Position numbers and translations under genes: made by a program. Shown here in pieces: positions 13,921-17,914 of a stretch of DNA of 17,914 nucleotides. Below the pieces are notes generated by a model. It was not told the origin of the DNA. It searched no databases and worked only from the letters and a program-made list of their open reading frames with translations. Location: the NCBI GenBank assembly GCA_021846795.1, contig JAJZWG010000010.1:1-17914 (forward strand). Reading direction: 5' to 3'. Position 1 is the first letter of the stretch. Each line of letters begins with the position of its first letter. The DNA is from a bacterium. GTDB lineage: Bacteria > Patescibacteriota > Saccharimonadia > Saccharimonadales > UBA4665.

Positions 13921-15447
13921 ATGGAAGAAATTAAATTAATTAAACGAAAAAAAGTTACTGGTTTATTAATAGTTGTTTTAATTATTGAAGCTGCATCTTT
14001 TTTGACCTATAATTATCTATTAAATCATAATTTACTTCGACTCAATAATTATATTTATTTATTAATTATAATAATTTTAGATTTAATAATCTTAAGTTTT
14101 GTTATTAATTACACCATTAAATCAACTCTACAACCATTAAGATTTATTTGGCAAACTATTGTTCACTTTAATCCCAATAATAATCTTGAAGCTCCCGATA
14201 TTAATAAAATCAAGACTGGCCAATCTTTAGTTTCTAATCTAGATAAACAACTTAGTAATCTAATTAATCGACCGGTTAAAGATAATCATATTAAGAATCA
14301 ATTAAATTTTATTATTAATAATTTACCACTACCAATCTTAATTATTAATGATCAAAATAAAATTATTTTTGCTAATCAATTATTAGCTAAATATCTCAAT
14401 AAAGATTTAACCAATATTATCAATAATCAACTAAACGATTTAATTAATATGATTTTTAGTGATCAAGAAAATTTAGACAATTGGTTAAATAAAATTAGAC
14501 AAAAAAAAATTAGTGATTTGAAATTTTTTTCAAGAATTAAAATTAATATTCAAGATAATTTACCTGAAAAGCAATTTGACTTAGCCGTCTATTTTAATAA
14601 TCAAAATAGTTATCAAATTGAATCAATTTTAATGATTATTGACCGAACTAGAGAATATCAACAAGACGACCAAGCAGTTAGTTATGTTGCCTTAAGCATT
14701 CACGAACTTCGAACTCCCTTAACACTTCTAAGAGGCTACATTGAGGTCGTAAAGGAAGAATTAAGCTCAACCAATAATTCTGAATTAAAAGACTTTTTAA
14801 TAAAAATGGATGCTACCGCTCAACAATTAAACGCTTTTGTTAATAACGTTTTAAATGTTTCTCGTATCGACAATAATCAACTCAAGCTTAATATTCATTC
14901 AGAAGATTGGGCTTTAACTTTAACTGAAGCTATTGAATCACTTCAAATCAGAGCTTTAGTCAGAGGTATTAAAATTAATCTGACAATTGATCAAAATCTA
15001 CCATTAGTAGCTATTGATAAAATTTCGACTATTGAAGTTCTATCAAATTTAATTGACAATGCTATTAAATATTCCAATAATTCTAAGATTATTAATGTTA
15101 AAAGTTTTTTAAATCAGACTGGAGCAGTTGAAACAATAATTAAAGATTTTGGTATTGGAATTAATGACAATATTTTAGAACATATTTTTACAAAATATTA
15201 CCGCGATTACCATAATCGATCTCAAATAGGTGGAACAGGTCTTGGTTTATATTTGTGTCAATCAATTATTAAAGCTCAAAATGGTTCAATTTGGGTTAAT
15301 AGCAAAATTAATCAAGGCACTGATTTTCATTTTACGGTTTTAACAATCGATCAATTTAAAGCTAAAAATCCCAGATTCAATTCTAATCAAGATTTTACTT
15401 CAACTGCTCATGGATGGATTAAAAACCATTCACTTTATCGGGATTGA
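13921..15447 (+). CDS. PAS-containing sensor histidine kinase
   Basis: A membrane sensor kinase of a two-component system. Two hydrophobic helices (about 12-34 and 41-64) are separated by only some seven residues, so there is practically no outside sensing domain. A linker follows, then a PAS domain at about 125-240 (NLPLPILIINDQNKIIFAN). The HisKA dimerisation domain has phospho-acceptor H261 in SIHELRTPL. The HATPase domain has the N box NLIDNAIKYS (376-385), G1 DFGIG (409-413) and G2 GGTGLGL (437-443). The protein ends with a polar tail of about 30 residues. It looks like a PhoR/WalK-type kinase that senses a membrane or cytoplasmic signal. It is encoded 2 nt after gltX and 37 nt before a response regulator, which is its likely partner. 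Confidence 0.93.
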   Translation: MEEIKLIKRKKVTGLLIVVLIIEAASFLTYNYLLNHNLLRLNNYIYLLIIIILDLIILSFVINYTIKSTLQPLRFIWQTIVHFNPNNNLEAPDINKIKTGQSLVSNLDKQLSNLINRPVKDNHIKNQLNFIINNLPLPILIINDQNKIIFANQLLAKYLNKDLTNIINNQLNDLINMIFSDQENLDNWLNKIRQKKISDLKFFSRIKINIQDNLPEKQFDLAVYFNNQNSYQIESILMIIDRTREYQQDDQAVSYVALSIHELRTPLTLLRGYIEVVKEELSSTNNSELKDFLIKMDATAQQLNAFVNNVLNVSRIDNNQLKLNIHSEDWALTLTEAIESLQIRALVRGIKINLTIDQNLPLVAIDKISTIEVLSNLIDNAIKYSNNSKIINVKSFLNQTGAVETIIKDFGIGINDNILEHIFTKYYRDYHNRSQIGGTGLGLYLCQSIIKAQNGSIWVNSKINQGTDFHFTVLTIDQFKAKNPRFNSNQDFTSTAHGWIKNHSLYRD

Positions 15448-15473
15448 TCTAATTAATTTTAAATATTTATGGT
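15444..15473 (+). promoter_or_regulatory. possible promoter for the response regulator
   Basis: TTGATC (15444-15449, across the kinase stop codon), an 18-bp spacer and TATGGT (15468-15473), 11 nt before the ATG. The -10 is weak, but a start this close again lacks a ribosome-binding site. Confidence 0.35.
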
Positions 15474-15484
15474 AAAGTAAATTT

Positions 15485-15859
15485 ATGAATAATAATCAAC
15501 ATAAAAAAATTTTACTAGTTGAAGATGAATTTTTTATTACTGAACTTTATTTAAGAGCTCTTCGAAAAAAAGGCTTTATAATTAACAATGTAGCTAATGG
15601 TTTAGAAGCCCTTAAACTAGCTAAAACTGATCAATATGACATTATTATACTAGATTTAATGATACCAGGTCGGGATGGTATTGATGTTTTAAATGATCTA
15701 AAAAATAATTATAATGTAAAAGCAAAAATTATTATCGCTACCAATCTCGAAGAACGAAAAGAAATTAAAGATTCAATTGAAGAAAAAGCCGATGGTTATA
15801 TTATTAAAGCCAATTTAACACCCACTGAACTAGCTGAATTCATTGAAAAAATTAAATAA
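15485..15859 (+). CDS. single-domain response regulator (REC only)
   Basis: A receiver domain that takes phosphate from a sensor kinase. The acidic pocket is E13-D14 in LLVEDE, the phospho-acceptor is D57 in IIILDLMIPG, the switch Thr is T86 in IIIATN, and the conserved Lys is K108 in GYIIKAN. At 124 residues the protein ends right after the last receiver helix, so no DNA-binding or enzyme domain is present. It must act by protein-protein contact or pass phosphate onward. The kinase gene lies just upstream and the methyltransferase start codon directly follows its stop codon. Confidence 0.93.
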   Translation: MNNNQHKKILLVEDEFFITELYLRALRKKGFIINNVANGLEALKLAKTDQYDIIILDLMIPGRDGIDVLNDLKNNYNVKAKIIIATNLEERKEIKDSIEEKADGYIIKANLTPTELAEFIEKIK

Positions 15860-16477
15860 ATGCTAAATGATTCAATTATTCATCAGACCAATTTAATATC
15901 AGAACAAATCACTAAAAATAAATTAAAAATTATACTTAATCACTTAGAGCACAATCTTAACCAAAATCTTGAAGGTGGTGTAGTGGAGATGGGTTGTTAT
16001 ATTGGTACGACAAGTCTTTTTATTCAACGATTATTAATGAAATATCATCAATCATCAAATTTTTTTGTCTATGATTCTTTTCAAGGTTTACCCGACAAAA
16101 CAATTGAAGATTTGTCAATTGTTGGTGAACAGTTTCAAAAATCTCAATTAAATTGTTCTAAAAATGATTTAATCATTAATTTCAAAAAGAATAATTTACC
16201 ATTACCAAAAATTACTAAAGCTTGGTTTAATCAATTAACTTATCGACAATTACCTGAAAAAATTTATTTCGCTTTTTTAGATAGCGATTTCTATTTCTCA
16301 ATTTTAGATTCTTTAAAGTTAATTTGGCCAATTTTTAATCAAAAGGGAACTATTGTAGTTGATGATTATAATTATGCAGCCTTACCTGGTGTAACGAAAG
16401 CTATCGAGTTATTTTTCCAAAATAAAAATGTTAAAATTCGACAGTTAGATAATTTAGCTATTATTACAAAAAACTAA
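15860..16477 (+). CDS. TylF/macrocin O-methyltransferase-family SAM-dependent methyltransferase
   Basis: A class I SAM-dependent methyltransferase of the TylF family, whose known members methylate hydroxyl groups of sugars in macrolides and glycans. VVEMGCYIGTTS (41-52) is the SAM-binding loop, YDSFQGLPD (71-79) is the family hallmark after the second strand, LDSDFY (140-145) is the metal/catalytic site and VVDDY (166-170) follows. Length 205 is short, as families of this type often have about 220-260 residues. The ATG follows the response-regulator stop codon with no gap, and there is no visible Shine-Dalgarno sequence, so it is probably translated by termination-reinitiation. The substrate is unknown; a surface glycan is an inference. 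It overlaps the convergent CarS-like gene by 4 bp at the stops. Confidence 0.82.
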   Translation: MLNDSIIHQTNLISEQITKNKLKIILNHLEHNLNQNLEGGVVEMGCYIGTTSLFIQRLLMKYHQSSNFFVYDSFQGLPDKTIEDLSIVGEQFQKSQLNCSKNDLIINFKKNNLPLPKITKAWFNQLTYRQLPEKIYFAFLDSDFYFSILDSLKLIWPIFNQKGTIVVDDYNYAALPGVTKAIELFFQNKNVKIRQLDNLAIITKN

Positions 16478-17034
16478 AAAGGTGAATTTTTAACTTTAAT
16501 TAAATAACCAATTAAGCTAAAAACTAAATGTAACATAAAAAAACTAATCACTAATAAAATATATCGTTTTAAATCTAAGCTGACCATCCAAAAAGTAGTT
16601 AAAATAGCTCCAAAAATATAGTCTGTTTGATCAAAAAAAAATAAGCTCTGACCGGCGGCAATACCAATTTGTCTTTTAAAAAAACTTTCAACAGCATCAC
16701 CCATTAATGCGCCTAGACCAAATAAAAAACCAAGTAATAGAATTGGTAAAGTTCGATAATTAACATCTCGAGGCGTAATACTTTGAATAAAATGACTATG
16801 ATCAAAGATATAAACTTCTAACCATAAAACTAAAATTGCCACAATTATACCACCAATTAAACCACGCCAAGTTTTGTGACTACCAAAAATTGGTTTACCT
16901 CTAAATTGATAATTAAAATCAATTGGTAAATTTAAATCTTTTAAAAAAGTTATTTTACTTAAAATTGGTGGTACCATATTGGCTAAACCAACCGGAGCAA
17001 AAAAATATAAAACAAACAATAAATCTTTGATCAT
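16474..17034 (-). CDS. carS: CDP-archaeol synthase (CarS/DUF46)-like cytidylyltransferase
   Basis: A polytopic membrane enzyme of the CarS/CdsA type that joins CTP with a lipid phosphate to give a CDP-activated lipid. Family motifs are visible: FGSHKTWRG (50-58), GDAVESFFKRQIGI (112-125) and DQTDYIFGA (135-143), with about five hydrophobic helices over 186 residues, normal for the archaeal enzyme. In Archaea the substrate is digeranylgeranylglyceryl phosphate; in this bacterium it may be another lipid phosphate or phosphatidate. The gene starts by an ATGA overlap with the PHP phosphoesterase gene and belongs to the same transcript as a CDP-alcohol phosphatidyltransferase-like gene, the enzyme that would consume its product. 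Confidence 0.8.
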   Translation of the reverse strand: MIKDLLFVLYFFAPVGLANMVPPILSKITFLKDLNLPIDFNYQFRGKPIFGSHKTWRGLIGGIIVAILVLWLEVYIFDHSHFIQSITPRDVNYRTLPILLLGFLFGLGALMGDAVESFFKRQIGIAAGQSLFFFDQTDYIFGAILTTFWMVSLDLKRYILLVISFFMLHLVFSLIGYLIKVKNSPF

Positions 17035-17675
17035 TTTCTCAAACGATTAAAAGTTGGATACAACCTAGCTATTAAACCAGCTGGTCGATAATGATAATGA
17101 ACTTTTTTTAAACTTTCAATTAAATTAGTTTGATTAATAGCTATCTTTTCAATAATAGAATATGTTCGGCCGAAGCCAATTCGGCCATGACTATCACTAC
17201 TAGCAACTCCCACCAAGCCAAATTTTTCAATCATGTCAAATATTTTCCGATAATGATTATTTAATAAACTTCTACCATTATAACATTCTATTATATCGAT
17301 CGAAGTGATATTTTTTTCAATTAACTTTAAACCTATGCCATGACGATTCAATGCAAAAGGATGTGGTATATAAACTAAGCCACCCTGATAATGAATTAAT
17401 TGAATAGTTTCTTTAAGAGATAAATTGGCCGGAATTAATTTATTTAAAAACAAACCAATAATTTCACCTTCTTTGGTTAAAATTTCTTCGCCAACAATAA
17501 TTTGCTGGCCTAATTGTTGTTGAATTGTTTGAGCTAATTTAATTGTATTATGATCAGTAATAGCTATATAATTTAAAAAATCATTTTTTAACATAAAATC
17601 ATAATCATTAAGAGTCAATGAACCATCCGGTGAAGCTATTGAGTGGGTATGTAAATCTATTTTTAAATTATTCAC
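17031..17675 (-). CDS. PHP-domain phosphoesterase
   Basis: A metal-dependent phosphoesterase with the polymerase-and-histidinol-phosphatase fold. Metal-site residues: H9-T-H11, D17, D41-H42-N43, E63-E64, H105 in PHPF, N133-x-R135 in YNGR and D161-S-H163. All appear intact. It is 214 residues long and has no signal peptide or membrane segment. Related small PHP proteins remove phosphate from nucleoside bisphosphates, histidinol phosphate or oligonucleotide ends. The substrate here is unknown. It starts with GTG at 17675, which overlaps the previous gene's end by 8 nt; no ATG is available before the catalytic HTH. It overlaps carS by ATGA. Sitting between two lipid enzymes, it may hydrolyse a phosphorylated head-group intermediate, but that is inference. 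Confidence 0.88.
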   Translation of the reverse strand: MNNLKIDLHTHSIASPDGSLTLNDYDFMLKNDFLNYIAITDHNTIKLAQTIQQQLGQQIIVGEEILTKEGEIIGLFLNKLIPANLSLKETIQLIHYQGGLVYIPHPFALNRHGIGLKLIEKNITSIDIIECYNGRSLLNNHYRKIFDMIEKFGLVGVASSDSHGRIGFGRTYSIIEKIAINQTNLIESLKKVHYHYRPAGLIARLYPTFNRLRK

Positions 17676-17914
17676 TAGATAAATATTTACTAATTATTAA
17701 AAAGCGGGATAAATAAGTATAAGTTCCTAAAATAATTAAAACTATTAAAGCTGGGATAATTAAATTAAAAAATAAAGCTATAATTATGATCAAAGTTCGA
17801 AATTCATAACTCATTAAACCACCTCCAAAAATTCGATTTAATTTTTGATGACTAATTTTTTTAGTTTGACTAACTAAAATTGCTTCTCCTTTAGCTTTAA
17901 CATAACTAATCAAC
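17668..17914 (-). CDS. CDP-alcohol phosphatidyltransferase-family protein, C-terminal part (5' end outside window)
   Basis: Only the last ~81 residues are in the window. The frame is open to the edge, and the codon at 17913-17911 is TTG, not a convincing start. Near its beginning SYVKAKGE matches the 'S-Y-[VL]-[RK]-A-[RK]-x-E' segment that follows the active site of CDP-alcohol phosphatidyltransferases, and GGLMSYEFR matches the later 'G-L-M-x-x-x-E-R' segment. Two hydrophobic helices follow (roughly 37-70). These enzymes swap the CMP of a CDP-lipid for an alcohol such as glycerol-phosphate, inositol-phosphate or serine. The catalytic D-x-x-D-G-x-x-A-R motif would lie outside the window, so the call rests on the C-terminal pattern and on its overlap with a PHP gene and carS. 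Confidence 0.65.
   Translation of the reverse strand, partial: LISYVKAKGEAILVSQTKKISHQKLNRIFGGGLMSYEFRTLIIIIALFFNLIIPALIVLIILGTYTYLSRFLIISKYLSSE

Noticed and set aside
15445..15447. UGA recoding (Gly or Trp), as in some CPR and mycoplasmas
   Set aside because: TGA ends several genes at natural protein ends (here the kinase, also 466-468 and 8659-8661), and no conserved position needs in-frame TGA.
17911..17913. TTG at the right edge as start of an 81-residue gene
   Set aside because: The first residues match an internal segment of CDP-alcohol phosphatidyltransferases, so it is a cut gene, not a small one.
1..17914. CRISPR arrays, insertion sequences, phage or attachment sites
   Set aside because: I saw no spaced repeats, transposase or integrase motifs or terminal inverted repeats. 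Many AATCAA words are explained by frequent Asn-Gln codons.

Overview
This is a strongly A+T-rich, very compact bacterial window. It has 18 protein-coding genes (two cut by the window edges), two class II tRNA genes and almost no non-coding sequence. The longest gap is about 100 bp (11503-11602), so no gene-free stretch needs separate description. TGA clearly serves as a stop (466-468, 8659-8661, 15445-15447), so this is not a UGA-recoding lineage such as Absconditabacteria or Gracilibacteria. A sortase, a PEGA/propeller membrane protein, a MarP-like protease with VKOR, a CDP-archaeol-synthase-like enzyme and very tight packing together suggest a member of Patescibacteria (CPR), perhaps close to Saccharibacteria. 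No 16S or ribosomal gene is present to prove this.

Layout. (1) 1-3905 (+): an overlapping operon with the end of 6-phosphogluconolactonase, a short-form 6-phosphogluconate dehydrogenase and glucose-6-phosphate dehydrogenase (the whole oxidative pentose phosphate branch), running into a CvpA/trypsin-like membrane protease. (2) 3916-4681 (+): VKOR with its own promoter, then tRNA-Ser(GGA). (3) 4683-5402 (-): pyrH. (4) 5472-8661 (+): xth, an alpha/beta hydrolase, a HAD phosphatase and a degenerate ribokinase-fold/NNRD-like protein, whose last codons run antisense into tRNA-Leu(CAA) (8640-8726, -). (5) 8789-10024 (+) sortase, convergent with a PEGA membrane protein (10021-11502, -). (6) 11603-16477 (+): a single-pass membrane protein, gltX, a PAS histidine kinase, a single-domain response regulator and a TylF-type methyltransferase. 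(7) 16474-17914 (-): an overlapping set of a CDP-alcohol phosphatidyltransferase C-terminus, a PHP phosphoesterase and a CarS-like cytidylyltransferase.

How they may work together. The first operon makes NADPH and ribulose-5-phosphate. The protease carries the two cysteines of a MarP-type disulfide, and VKOR next door could supply that bond. The last operon looks like lipid activation and head-group attachment. The kinase and regulator form an orthodox two-component pair with a methyltransferase gene directly abutting the regulator.

Expression. Several promoters (TATAAT or similar) lie 6-11 nt from the start codon, suggesting leaderless or nearly leaderless mRNAs. Downstream operon genes are reached through overlaps, some with Shine-Dalgarno sequences. 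Both protein-gene divergent junctions look like back-to-back promoters sharing one -35 hexamer. All four convergent junctions overlap or are 1 nt apart, and I found no convincing intrinsic terminator.
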